A DNA stretch of 64,000 nucleotides from Streptococcus infantis SPAR10 (GTDB lineage: Bacteria; Bacillota; Bacilli; Lactobacillales; Streptococcaceae): positions 503,501-567,500 of the forward strand of contig NZ_ALCH01000004.1 in the NCBI RefSeq assembly GCF_000279535.1, given 5' to 3'. How positions within the stretch are numbered: position 1 is the first letter of the stretch; each line of letters starts with the position of its first letter. The translations under genes were made by a program, and so were the position numbers. Of this stretch, positions 20,259-27,653 are shown in pieces. The notes beneath the pieces are model-generated. The model saw only the letters and a program-made list of their open reading frames with translations. It searched no databases and was not told the DNA's origin.

Positions 20259-20726
20259 ATGTCTCGAGCACAATTAACCATTCTTACAAATATTTGTATG
20301 ATTGAAGATCTAGAAAAGCAGCGCGTGGTGATGCAGTATCGATCACCCGAAAGCAACCATTGGTCTGGCTATGCCTTTCCAGGAGGACATGTCGAAGACG
20401 GAGAGGCTTTTGCAGAGTCAGTTATTCGCGAAATATACGAGGAAACAGGTCTGACGATTCAAAATCCTCAACTTGTCGGCATTAAAAATTGGCCCTTAGA
20501 TACAGGTGAGCGTTATATTGTCTTTTGTTACAAGGCGACTGAGTTTACTGGTACTCTGCAATCATCTGAAGAAGGAGAAGTGTCCTGGGTAGAAAAAGAC
20601 CAGATTCCAAATTTGGATCTGGCCTATGATATGTTACCTTTGATGAAGATGATGGAAGCTCCAGACAAGTCTGAATTTTTCTACCGGCACCGTACAGAAG
20701 ATGGATGGGAAAAGAAAATCTTCTAA
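20259..20726 (+). CDS. NUDIX hydrolase (MutT-like)
   Basis: A 155-residue protein with a complete NUDIX box at about residues 44-66 (GHVEDGEAFAESVI then REIYEETGL), matching GX5EX7REUXEEXGU. It hydrolyses nucleoside diphosphate derivatives, possibly 8-oxo-dGTP. I prefer ATG 20259 to an in-frame GTG 9 nt upstream. Its stop codon overlaps the stop of convergent niaR by 3 bases, with no room for an intergenic terminator. Confidence 0.88.
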   Translation: MSRAQLTILTNICMIEDLEKQRVVMQYRSPESNHWSGYAFPGGHVEDGEAFAESVIREIYEETGLTIQNPQLVGIKNWPLDTGERYIVFCYKATEFTGTLQSSEEGEVSWVEKDQIPNLDLAYDMLPLMKMMEAPDKSEFFYRHRTEDGWEKKIF

Positions 20727-21238
20727 TCCTTTACTAAATAACCAAGCTGGTCCAAGGCCTTCTCAATATAGAGGAGGTCTTGTTTATTTTCTGCTTCAAT
20801 TAAGTGATAATGGATACCATCTGTCAATTCAGATAGGGGGCGAAAATCAGACGTCTTAACCTGGTTTAAAAAGTGCTCAACATCGCGTCTACAACTTAGT
20901 TTGAGGAGGGTTTCTATTTCCCCGTAGACAGGATGGTCAATAAGGATATTTTGAACCCTTCCTCCGTTATCGACGATAGTAAGTAATTCTTGCTCCATAT
21001 CTTCCTCTTTATGTTTGACCTTAAAGAGTTTATGAACAAAAGGATTGGCTTTGTTTTCTTTATAGATATAGCCACGATTGGTTGATAGGATAGGAGCACC
21101 ATCTGCACGAAGCACAGCTATATCCTGAACGATAATCTGACGAGTGACATGAAAATGTTCTGCTAAGCTTTGTCCGTTTAGAGGTTTTTGAGCTTCTTTT
21201 AAGAGTTGAATAAGCGCTTCTTTTCGGTCTTTAGTCAT
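20723..21238 (-). CDS. niaR: Niacin-responsive transcription repressor NiaR (HTH and 3H domains)
   Basis: A 171-residue protein with an N-terminal helix-turn-helix (about 5-55; NGQSLAEHFHVTRQIIVQDI) and a C-terminal 3H domain with conserved histidines, which binds nicotinate. NiaR represses niacin uptake/NAD synthesis genes in Firmicutes. It lies just downstream of the niacin transporter gene in one operon, consistent with autoregulation. A palindromic operator candidate lies before niaX. Confidence 0.9.
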   Translation of the reverse strand: MTKDRKEALIQLLKEAQKPLNGQSLAEHFHVTRQIIVQDIAVLRADGAPILSTNRGYIYKENKANPFVHKLFKVKHKEEDMEQELLTIVDNGGRVQNILIDHPVYGEIETLLKLSCRRDVEHFLNQVKTSDFRPLSELTDGIHYHLIEAENKQDLLYIEKALDQLGYLVKD

Positions 21239-21249
21239 GATTTACTTTC

Positions 21250-21777
21250 TTAATGGCGTTTTTTTAGTGCTTTATAAACAGCTAATGCTAAGTAATAGTC
21301 TATCATACTATGAACAATAGTTCCAAAACCAACCAAGACAAAGAGAACATAGAACATATTTTTTAGGTCTGTTCCTGTACTAGCATAGAAGATAATACAA
21401 GCAAAGACTTCGGCAATAGCGTGCACTAAACCAAGTACAAAGTTAAAAATCAATGAAGATTTCTTATTGTCCAAGGTTTGAGGATATTTTTGAAGGTATA
21501 AAGCTCCCAGAGTACCAAAGAAGATGTGAGAAAAAGCTCGAAGTACAATAACGATCGGATAACCGGCTAGTAAGAATCCAATACTAGAAGCAACAATGAC
21601 AAAAATAGCCATCCAAGGGGAGAGAAACATAGCAATGAAAATGGCCACATGGCTTCCTAAAGTATAAGAAGCAGGAGGAATGACAATTTTGATAGGCATT
21701 ACCAAGGGAATCAAAATAGCGATAGCGGTTAGCAATGCGGTTAAAGTCATGAATTGGGTTTTCTTTTGTGTATTCAT
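21250..21777 (-). CDS. niaX: Niacin transporter NiaX
   Basis: A 175-residue protein with about six membrane helices. It resembles the S component of an ECF-type vitamin importer, which works with the shared energising module encoded elsewhere. Linkage to niaR (11 nt downstream) supports niacin as substrate. Promoter and palindromic operator lie just upstream. Confidence 0.88.
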   Translation of the reverse strand: MNTQKKTQFMTLTALLTAIAILIPLVMPIKIVIPPASYTLGSHVAIFIAMFLSPWMAIFVIVASSIGFLLAGYPIVIVLRAFSHIFFGTLGALYLQKYPQTLDNKKSSLIFNFVLGLVHAIAEVFACIIFYASTGTDLKNMFYVLFVLVGFGTIVHSMIDYYLALAVYKALKKRH

Positions 21778-21793
21778 AATAACTCCTTTTTAT

Positions 21794-21812
21794 CTGTATA
21801 TACAGTTGTATA
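21794..21812. promoter_or_regulatory. Candidate NiaR operator
   Basis: Two overlapping palindromes: CTGTATATACAG (21794-21805, perfect) and TATACAGTTGTATA (21799-21812, arms TATAC/GTATA). They lie at and just downstream of the niaX -10, the usual place for a repressor site. Confidence 0.55.
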
Positions 21813-21838
21813 GTACACTAAATAATGTTTCTCGTCAA
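21810..21838 (-). promoter_or_regulatory. Promoter of niaX-niaR
   Basis: On the minus strand: -35 TTGACG, 17-bp spacer, -10 TACTAT. The palindromes overlap the -10. Confidence 0.7.
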
Positions 21839-21853
21839 GAGAGAAATTGATTT

Positions 21854-21882
21854 TTGAGGAAAAAATAGTTAAACTATAGTAT
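21854..21882 (+). promoter_or_regulatory. Promoter of the membrane protein gene at 21909
   Basis: -35 TTGAGG, 17-bp spacer, -10 TAGTAT, 27 nt before the start codon. Confidence 0.5.
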
Positions 21883-21908
21883 AGTATCTTAGAAATTGGG
21901 GGATTGAG

Positions 21909-22307
21909 ATGATAGATATACTTTATCCAATTTTTATCATTCATTACATATCTAAGCAGAAAAAAACAGAATTCAAAGTATCAAAATTTACCACATTTTC
22001 AGCCTATAGTTTCTTAATGATTTCGATAATAAGAATCGTATTTGGTTCCTTAGCTCTGATTGTTTTCTCGATACCCATATTCGGTTTCCTCTATTTCAGT
22101 ATCATAGGGCTCATTCTTTATCACATTAGCATTATTTATGGCATAATCCTACTTTTCTTGTCATTAACTTTTTTCTTAGACAGTCAAAAATCTAATCAGG
22201 ACATTCAAACCATGGAAAATACTCCATTCATATTTCATGTGTTAATGTTGATCTTTCATGCGCTCTTAATCTATAATACCTTGGTACCAATCTTTTCAAT
22301 TTACTGA
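21909..22307 (+). CDS. Hypothetical membrane protein
   Basis: A 132-residue very hydrophobic protein with about four membrane segments separated by short loops, and a hydrophilic stretch SQKSNQDIQTME near residue 90. I do not recognise the family. It has a GGGGGA ribosome site and its own promoter. No terminator is obvious before the ribosomal leader region downstream. AT-rich. Confidence 0.65.
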   Translation: MIDILYPIFIIHYISKQKKTEFKVSKFTTFSAYSFLMISIIRIVFGSLALIVFSIPIFGFLYFSIIGLILYHISIIYGIILLFLSLTFFLDSQKSNQDIQTMENTPFIFHVLMLIFHALLIYNTLVPIFSIY

Positions 22308-22378
22308 GAAAATATTTAAATATTCTTCTCTAAGTGGCAGTAGAATTGAGAAAAAACTAAAATTTTTTTAAAAAATAC

Positions 22379-22407
22379 TTGCTTTGATAGAATTCTTGTG
22401 ATATACT
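22379..22407 (+). promoter_or_regulatory. Promoter of rplJ-rplL
   Basis: -35 TTGCTT, 17-bp spacer, -10 TATACT with TGA extension. It precedes the long L10 leader. Confidence 0.7.
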
Positions 22408-22419
22408 TATAAATGGTTT

Positions 22420-22560
22420 GAAAAAACTGCCTAAGACAGTAGGGGAGCAAGACTCATAAATATCCTACCGAGGACAAAACGTATCATGTAAAAAGAAGCG
22501 TATTGTACTTTCGTGTCTAGGTTTGGGCGCGTTTTTCTTTTGGAAAAATTCCCCAAGCAA
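22420..22560 (+). promoter_or_regulatory. Ribosomal protein L10 leader (autoregulatory mRNA element)
   Basis: The 5' untranslated region of rplJ contains the conserved L10-leader blocks GCCTAAGACAGTAGGGGA and ATCCTACCGAGG, which pair to form the kink-turn/L10-L12 binding fold. A U-rich stretch after GGGCGCG (around 22528-22540) could act as an attenuator. The known role is feedback repression by L10-(L12)4. Confidence 0.8.
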
Positions 22561-22585
22561 AATAATTACGGAGGTGAACACACTA

Positions 22586-23086
22586 ATGAGTGAAGCAATT
22601 ATTGCTAAGAAAGCGGAACTAGTTGACGTAGTAGCTGAGAAAATGAAAGCTGCTGCATCAATCGTCGTTGTAGACGCTCGTGGTTTGACAGTTGAACAAG
22701 ATACAGTTCTTCGTCGTGAGCTTCGTGGAAGCGAAGTTGAGTATAAAGTTATTAAAAACTCAATCTTACGTCGTGCAGCTGAAAAAGCTGGTCTTGAAGA
22801 TCTTGCATCTGTTTTTGTTGGACCATCTGCAGTAGCATTTTCAAACGAAGATGTTATCGCACCAGCGAAAATCTTGAACGACTTTGCTAAAAACGCTGAC
22901 GCACTTGAAATCAAAGGTGGTGCAATCGAAGGCGCTGTCGCATCAAAAGAAGAGATCGTTGCTCTTGCAACTCTTCCAAGTCGCGAAGGACTTCTTTCTA
23001 TGCTCCTTTCTGTACTTCAAGCGCCAGTGCGCAACGTTGCTCTTGCAGTCAAAGCGGTTGCAGACAACAAAGAAGACGCAGCTTAA
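22586..23086 (+). CDS. rplJ: 50S ribosomal protein L10
   Basis: The 166-residue protein starts MSEAIIAKK at 22586 with a strong GGAGGTGA site. An in-frame upstream ATG at 22523 lies within the leader and is not used. L10 forms the base of the L7/L12 stalk. Codon use is highly biased, as expected for a highly expressed gene. It is followed by a short hairpin and rplL. Confidence 0.97.
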   Translation: MSEAIIAKKAELVDVVAEKMKAAASIVVVDARGLTVEQDTVLRRELRGSEVEYKVIKNSILRRAAEKAGLEDLASVFVGPSAVAFSNEDVIAPAKILNDFAKNADALEIKGGAIEGAVASKEEIVALATLPSREGLLSMLLSVLQAPVRNVALAVKAVADNKEDAA

Positions 23087-23089
23087 TTA

Positions 23090-23117
23090 TAAGCTACGCA
23101 GCGTAGCCTAGCTACAA
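23090..23117 (+). repeat. Small hairpins in the rplJ-rplL gap
   Basis: GCTACGCAGCGTAGC is a 15-nt palindrome overlapping an alternative hairpin GTAGC-CTA-GCTAC. There is no T-run, so it is not a terminator. It could be an mRNA processing or stability site adjusting L10:L12 ratio (inference). Confidence 0.4.
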
Positions 23118-23160
23118 AAAATAACAAAATTAAATTTAAACTTATTTGGAGGAAATAACA

Positions 23161-23529
23161 ATGGCATTGAACATTGAAAACATTATTGCTGAAATTAAAG
23201 AAGCTTCAATCCTTGAATTGAACGACCTTGTAAAAGCTATCGAAGAAGAATTTGGTGTAACTGCAGCTGCTCCTGTAGCTGTTGCTGCAGCTGGTGCTGC
23301 TGACGCTGGTGCTGCTAAAGACTCATTTGACGTTGAATTGACAGCTGCTGGTGACAAAAAAGTTGGCGTTATCAAAGTTGTACGTGAAATCACTGGTCTT
23401 GGACTTAAAGAAGCTAAAGAACTTGTTGATGGTGCACCAGGTGTCATCAAAGAAGGCGTTGCAACTGCAGAAGCTGAAGAAATCAAAGCTAAATTGGAAG
23501 AAGCTGGAGCTTCAGTTACTCTTAAATAA
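23161..23529 (+). CDS. rplL: 50S ribosomal protein L7/L12
   Basis: A 122-residue acidic stalk protein: N-terminal dimerisation helix region (about 1-32), an Ala/Gly-rich hinge (about 34-52), and the C-terminal factor-binding domain (about 55-122, with [20 protein letters not shown]). Start chosen at 23161 with GGAGGAAA. It recruits translation GTPases. Confidence 0.98.
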   Translation: MALNIENIIAEIKEASILELNDLVKAIEEEFGVTAAAPVAVAAAGAADAGAAKDSFDVELTAAGDKKVGVIKVVREITGLGLKEAKELVDGAPGVIKEGVATAEAEEIKAKLEEAGASVTLK

Positions 23530-23564
23530 TAGATCGACTGCATTTGTAGCTTAAAAACATGATT

Positions 23565-23600
23565 AAACCACTATTCTTAGGAGTAGCGGTTTTTCTTTTT
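23565..23600 (+). terminator. Terminator after rplL
   Basis: A 12-pair stem with one mismatch (AAACCACTATTC against GAGTAGCGGTTT), loop TTAG, then TTTTCTTTTT. Confidence 0.8.
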
Positions 23601-23684
23601 GTTCAAAAAGGGGCATGAAAGGGGATGACGTTAGATTAGTATTTCTATTTTAGGTGAATTATTGGAGATTCCTTATGAAATAAT

Positions 23685-23713
23685 TTTACTTTTTAATTGC
23701 ATTTTGTTATAAT
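23685..23713 (+). promoter_or_regulatory. Promoter of the glyQ T-box transcript
   Basis: -35 TTTACT, 17-bp spacer, -10 TATAAT. It directly precedes the T-box leader. Confidence 0.7.
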
Positions 23714-23715
23714 AG

Positions 23716-23903
23716 ACGCAAGAAAGAATATCTTATCGGTAAATCCTAAGCGAGCCTGAGATAGTGAGAGTCAGGTGATTGAGAGATAGGTGTGGCACTT
23801 TTGGTTTTTTAATAAAGATAATGAAGTAATAAATTAGGGTGGAACCGCGTTTTTAACGCCCCTAGGTCACTTGACTTAGGAGCAAAGACACGGTTTTTTT
23901 TGT
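23716..23903 (+). promoter_or_regulatory. T-box riboswitch, glycine-specific
   Basis: Contains the invariant T-box sequence AGGGTGGAACCGCG (23836-23849), then a terminator arm ending in ACACGG followed by eight T (23893-23901). GGC at 23794-23796 in GTGTGGCACTT is the probable glycine specifier codon. Uncharged tRNA-Gly binding would favour the antiterminator and allow glyQ/glyS transcription. The downstream genes encode glycyl-tRNA synthetase, which fits. Confidence 0.9.
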
Positions 23904-23943
23904 TTTCTGAGTTGAGCGCAAAAAAAATATAAAGGAGTAAAAT

Positions 23944-24021
23944 ATGTCCAATAAACTAACCTTTCACTGCGTGAGTGGCAGATACCTCCTTACAGTCGGA
24001 CTGCCCCACGCTCAGCACTAA
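23944..24021 (+). other. Upstream ORF resembling a duplicated glyQ start
   Basis: A 25-codon ORF with an excellent ribosome site (AAAGGAG, 6 nt before ATG). It starts MSNKLTF, nearly the same as glyQ (MSKKLTF), then continues into unrelated sequence and stops. The surrounding DNA (from AAAGGAG to CTTTC) matches the true glyQ start 174 nt downstream. It looks like a duplicated gene start around an insert. Whether the peptide is made is unknown. Confidence 0.45.
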
Positions 24022-24050
24022 GGTACCTGAGCTAGACGCAGTACTAACTC

Positions 24051-24080
24051 GTCTTGCCTCGTATAATCGACGAGGCAGAC
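24051..24080 (+). repeat. Hairpin upstream of glyQ
   Basis: TGCCTCGT/ACGAGGCA stem around ATAATCG extended by GTC/GAC with one bulged T. No T-run follows, so it is not an intrinsic terminator. It lies in the insert between the duplicated glyQ starts. Confidence 0.55.
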
Positions 24081-24117
24081 TCGTGTCGCAAGAAATTATA
24101 GAAAAAAGGAGAAAACA

Positions 24118-25035
24118 ATGTCTAAAAAATTGACTTTCCAGGAAATCATCCTTACTTTGCAACAATACTGGAATGACCAGGGTTGTATGCTCATGCAGGC
24201 TTATGATAACGAAAAAGGTGCGGGAACCATGAGTCCTTATACTTTCCTTCGTGCCATTGGTCCTGAGCCATGGAATGCGGCTTATGTAGAACCATCTCGT
24301 CGTCCAGCAGACGGTCGTTACGGAGAAAACCCAAATCGTCTCTACCAACACCACCAATTCCAAGTGGTTATGAAGCCATCTCCATCAAATATCCAAGAGC
24401 TCTACCTTGAGTCATTGGAAAAATTGGGTATCAACCCATTGGAACACGATATTCGTTTCGTTGAAGACAACTGGGAAAACCCATCAACTGGTTCAGCTGG
24501 TCTTGGATGGGAAGTGTGGCTTGATGGTATGGAAATCACTCAGTTCACTTACTTCCAACAAGTCGGTGGTTTAGCAACAGGTCCTGTTACTGCTGAGGTA
24601 ACTTACGGTTTGGAACGCTTGGCTTCCTACATCCAAGAAGTTGACTCAGTTTATGATATCGAGTGGGCTCCAGGTGTTAAATATGGAGAAATTTTCCTTC
24701 AACCAGAATACGAGCATTCAAAATACAGCTTTGAAGTTTCAGACCAAGATATGCTTCTTGAAAACTTCGAAAAATTTGAAAAAGAAGCAGGACGTGCTTT
24801 GGAATTAGGCCTTGTGCACCCAGCCTATGACTACGTTTTGAAATGTTCACATACCTTCAACTTGCTTGATGCTCGTGGAGCGGTATCAGTTACAGAACGT
24901 GCCGGTTACATTGCCCGCATCCGTAACTTGGCCCGTGTCGTAGCCAAAACCTTCGTCGCAGAACGTAAGAAACTTGGTTATCCACTGCTAGACGAAGCCA
25001 CACGTGCAAAACTCCTAGCAGAAGAGGAAGAATAG
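24118..25035 (+). CDS. glyQ: Glycyl-tRNA synthetase alpha subunit
   Basis: The 305-residue protein is the catalytic class II core of the bacterial alpha2beta2 glycyl-tRNA synthetase. It contains [12 protein letters not shown] at the start, [16 protein letters not shown] and the ligand-binding block [20 protein letters not shown]. The start has a strong AAAAGGAG site. The gene is preceded by a glycine T-box and a duplicated start region and followed, unusually, by a 216-nt gap before glyS. Confidence 0.97.
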   Translation: MSKKLTFQEIILTLQQYWNDQGCMLMQAYDNEKGAGTMSPYTFLRAIGPEPWNAAYVEPSRRPADGRYGENPNRLYQHHQFQVVMKPSPSNIQELYLESLEKLGINPLEHDIRFVEDNWENPSTGSAGLGWEVWLDGMEITQFTYFQQVGGLATGPVTAEVTYGLERLASYIQEVDSVYDIEWAPGVKYGEIFLQPEYEHSKYSFEVSDQDMLLENFEKFEKEAGRALELGLVHPAYDYVLKCSHTFNLLDARGAVSVTERAGYIARIRNLARVVAKTFVAERKKLGYPLLDEATRAKLLAEEEE

Positions 25036-25087
25036 ACAGAATTACGGGAATAAATGACTGAAAGTCGACCGTAGGTCGCTAAATAAA

Positions 25088-25216
25088 ACAAGACCGCTGT
25101 AGTGAAAGTCGGATAAGAAGTTTCTTATCCGATTGGAGAACTGACGAGACTTAAGGCTTGGCAGTTAGCAATGAAACTGAAGGTTTGCTTGCGTCCCCCA
25201 CTACTAAAGGTCTTGT
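25088..25216. other. Structured intergenic element between glyQ and glyS
   Basis: ACAAGACC (25088-25095) pairs with GGTCTTGT (25209-25216), and GTAGTG (25099-25104) pairs with CACTAC (25199-25204), enclosing about 95 nt. Inside are a 9-10-bp hairpin CGGATAAGAA/TTCTTATCCG (25110-25131) and a small CAGTT/AACTG hairpin (25162-25179). No T-run or good ORF is present. It may be a structured RNA or a small palindromic repeat of the MITE type. I do not recognise it. Confidence 0.5.
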
Positions 25217-25251
25217 TGAAGAAAATTAATTGATTGTGTAAAGGAAAAAAC

Positions 25252-27288
25252 ATGACAAAAAACTTATTAGTAGAACTAGGACTCGAAGAGTTACCAGCCT
25301 ACGTTGTCACACCAAGTGAAAAACAACTCGGCGAAAAAATGGCAGCCTTCTTGGATGACAACCGCCTTTCATATGAAGGGATTCAAACATTTTCAACTCC
25401 ACGTCGTTTAGCTGTTCGTGTACTTGGTTTAGCAGACCAACAAACAGATTTGACTGAAGATTTTAAAGGACCTTCTAAGAAAATTGCTTTGGATGCAGAA
25501 GGAAATTTCTCTAAAGCTGCCCAAGGTTTTGTCCGTGGAAAAGGCTTGACTGTAGATGACATTGAATTCCGTGAAATCAAAGGTGAAGAATACGTCTATG
25601 TAACTAAGCATGAAGCTGGAAAACCAGCAGAAGAAGTTCTGACTGGAATTCCAGAAGTCTTGGCTAGCTTAAGTTTCCCTGTTAGCATGCGTTGGGCAAA
25701 CAATACTTTTGAATATATCCGTCCAGTCCACACTTTGACAGTGCTTTTGGATGATGAAGCTCTTGAACTAGATTTCTTAGATATTCATTCAGGCAGAGTG
25801 AGTCGAGGACATCGCTTCCTTGGACATGAAGTTGAAATCCGTCATGCTGATAGTTACGAAGAAGACTTACGCAAAGCCTATGTCATTGCTGATAGCATTG
25901 AACGTGAAAATATGATTCGTGAGCAGATCAAGACTATTGAAGCAGAACATGGCGTTCAAGTACAGATTGATGAAGGACTTTTAAACGAAGTCTTAAACTT
26001 GGTTGAATATCCAACTGCTTTTATGGGGAATTTTGATCCTAAATACCTAGAAGTTCCAGAAGAAGTTTTGGTTACTTCAATGGAAACTCATCAACGTTAC
26101 TTTGTTGTCCGTGATCTTGAAGGAAATCTAAAACCAAACTTCATTTCAGTTCGTAACGGAAATGCTGAACACTTGGAAAATGTCATTCGAGGAAATGAGA
26201 AAGTTTTGGTTGCCCGCTTGGAAGATGGAGAATTCTTCTGGCGTGAAGACCAAAAACTCAAGATTGAAGATTTAGTTGCTAAACTTTCACACGTTACCTT
26301 CCATGAAAAGATTGGTTCACTTCGTGAACACATGATTCGCACAGGGCAAATTGCTATCCTGCTAGCAGAAAAAGCTGGTCTATCAGTTGATGAATCTATT
26401 GATCTTGCTCGTGCTGCAGCCATTTATAAATTTGACCTCTTAACCGGTATGGTTGGTGAATTTGATGAGCTTCAAGGGATCATGGGTGAGAAGTATGCAC
26501 TTCTTGCAGGTGAAAATGCTGCAGTGGCGCAAGCTATTCGAGAGCACTATCTTCCTGATTCAGCAGACGGGGCTCTTCCTGAATCTAAAGTTGGAGCAAT
26601 ACTTGCACTAGCCGATAAATTAGATACTCTCTTATCTTTCTTCTCTGTTGGTTTGATTCCATCTGGTTCTAACGACCCTTATGCCCTTCGTCGTGCAACA
26701 CAAGGGATTGTTCGAATCTTAGAAGACTTTGGATGGAATATTCCGATGGACGAGTTGATTGCCAGTCTTTATGCTTTATCGTTTGATAGTTTAACTTACG
26801 ATAACCAAGAAGAAGTGCTTAACTTCATCAAAGCTCGTGTTGATAAGATGATGGGTTCTACAGCAAAAGATATTAAAGAAGCTGTTCTCGCAAGTTCAAA
26901 TTTTGTTGTTTCTGATATGATTGAAGTAGCAGAAGCTCTTTCAGAAGCTGCGAAAACTGAAGATTACAAATCATCAGTTGAGTCATTATCTCGTGCCTTT
27001 AACCTAGCAGAAAAGGCAGAAGGTTCAGTCAAAGTTGATTCAAGTCTCTTTGAAAATGAGCAGGAAAAAGAACTAGCTCAAGCGGTAGATAACCTAGAAT
27101 TGAAAGGTTCAGCAAGCGATAAATTAACACAACTATTTGCTCTTAGTCCAGTTATTGATGCGTTCTTTGACAATACTATGGTTATGGCAGAGGATATTGA
27201 TGTTAAGAATAATCGTTTGGCTATTCTAGCTGCACTTGTCAATAAAGCAAAAACAGTGGCTGCTTTTAACCTTATTAATACAAAATAG
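25252..27288 (+). CDS. glyS: Glycyl-tRNA synthetase beta subunit
   Basis: The 678-residue protein starts [16 protein letters not shown] at 25252 (AAGGA upstream). An in-frame GTG 18 nt upstream is less likely. It contains the B3/B4-like and HD-like regions of GlyS ([18 protein letters not shown] around residues 392-409) and a C-terminal DALR-type anticodon-binding domain (about 575-678). It works with GlyQ to charge tRNA-Gly. It is followed after 29 nt by a DUF896 gene. Confidence 0.97.
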   Translation: MTKNLLVELGLEELPAYVVTPSEKQLGEKMAAFLDDNRLSYEGIQTFSTPRRLAVRVLGLADQQTDLTEDFKGPSKKIALDAEGNFSKAAQGFVRGKGLTVDDIEFREIKGEEYVYVTKHEAGKPAEEVLTGIPEVLASLSFPVSMRWANNTFEYIRPVHTLTVLLDDEALELDFLDIHSGRVSRGHRFLGHEVEIRHADSYEEDLRKAYVIADSIERENMIREQIKTIEAEHGVQVQIDEGLLNEVLNLVEYPTAFMGNFDPKYLEVPEEVLVTSMETHQRYFVVRDLEGNLKPNFISVRNGNAEHLENVIRGNEKVLVARLEDGEFFWREDQKLKIEDLVAKLSHVTFHEKIGSLREHMIRTGQIAILLAEKAGLSVDESIDLARAAAIYKFDLLTGMVGEFDELQGIMGEKYALLAGENAAVAQAIREHYLPDSADGALPESKVGAILALADKLDTLLSFFSVGLIPSGSNDPYALRRATQGIVRILEDFGWNIPMDELIASLYALSFDSLTYDNQEEVLNFIKARVDKMMGSTAKDIKEAVLASSNFVVSDMIEVAEALSEAAKTEDYKSSVESLSRAFNLAEKAEGSVKVDSSLFENEQEKELAQAVDNLELKGSASDKLTQLFALSPVIDAFFDNTMVMAEDIDVKNNRLAILAALVNKAKTVAAFNLINTK

Positions 27289-27317
27289 TAATTGAAAAGT
27301 GGATTGGAGGTCCAAAT

Positions 27318-27575
27318 ATGACACCAGAAAAAATCGCTCGTATTAATGAACTTGCTAAAAAGAAAAAAACAGAAGGCTTGACTGCGGAAGAAAAAGTAGA
27401 ACAAGCCAAACTTCGTGAGGAATATATCGAAGGCTATCGTCGTTCAGTACGTCATCACATTGAAGGAATCAAAATCGTCGATGAAGATGGTAATGATGTG
27501 ACTCCTGAAAAGCTTCGTCAAGTGCAACGAGAAAAAGGTTTACACGGCCGTAGTCTTGATGATCCGAATTCATAA
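27318..27575 (+). CDS. DUF896 family protein (YnzC-like)
   Basis: An 85-residue mostly helical, charged protein starting [17 protein letters not shown] after the first residues, the hallmark of DUF896. Bacillus YnzC is the model. Function is unknown. A GGAGG ribosome site lies upstream, in the glyS transcript. A terminator follows. Confidence 0.85.
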   Translation: MTPEKIARINELAKKKKTEGLTAEEKVEQAKLREEYIEGYRRSVRHHIEGIKIVDEDGNDVTPEKLRQVQREKGLHGRSLDDPNS

Positions 27576-27581
27576 ATAAAA

Positions 27582-27614
27582 AATTCTCGGTTTGTGTGTG
27601 AACCGAGATTTTTT
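27582..27614 (+). terminator. Terminator of the glyQS-DUF896 unit
   Basis: TCTCGGTT and AACCGAGA arms around a GTG-rich loop, followed by six T. Confidence 0.85.
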
Positions 27615-27616
27615 AT

Positions 27617-27643
27617 TGAAAAAAGGAACCGAGTGGTTCCTTT
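27617..27643 (-). terminator. Terminator of the apbE-flavin operon
   Basis: AAAGGAACC, loop ACTC, GGTTCC then a T-run, read on the minus strand, 11 nt after the FMN reductase-PAS gene. Confidence 0.8.
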
Positions 27644-27653
27644 AGGTTATTTT

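Noticed and set aside
22523-22585. N-terminal extension of L10
   Set aside because: It would translate the L10 leader. The strong GGAGGTGA site and the conserved start are at 22586.
23965-24117. tRNA-like fold before glyQ
   Set aside because: The hairpins present do not give an acceptor stem, anticodon loop or T-loop consensus.
23956-24363. 135-residue minus-strand ORF across the glyQ start
   Set aside because: It is a shadow of glyQ and the upstream insert. No ribosome site and biased composition.
25171-25233. 20-codon ORF MKLKVCLRPPLLKVLLKKIN between glyQ and glyS
   Set aside because: No ribosome site, and it overlaps the structured element. Likely chance.
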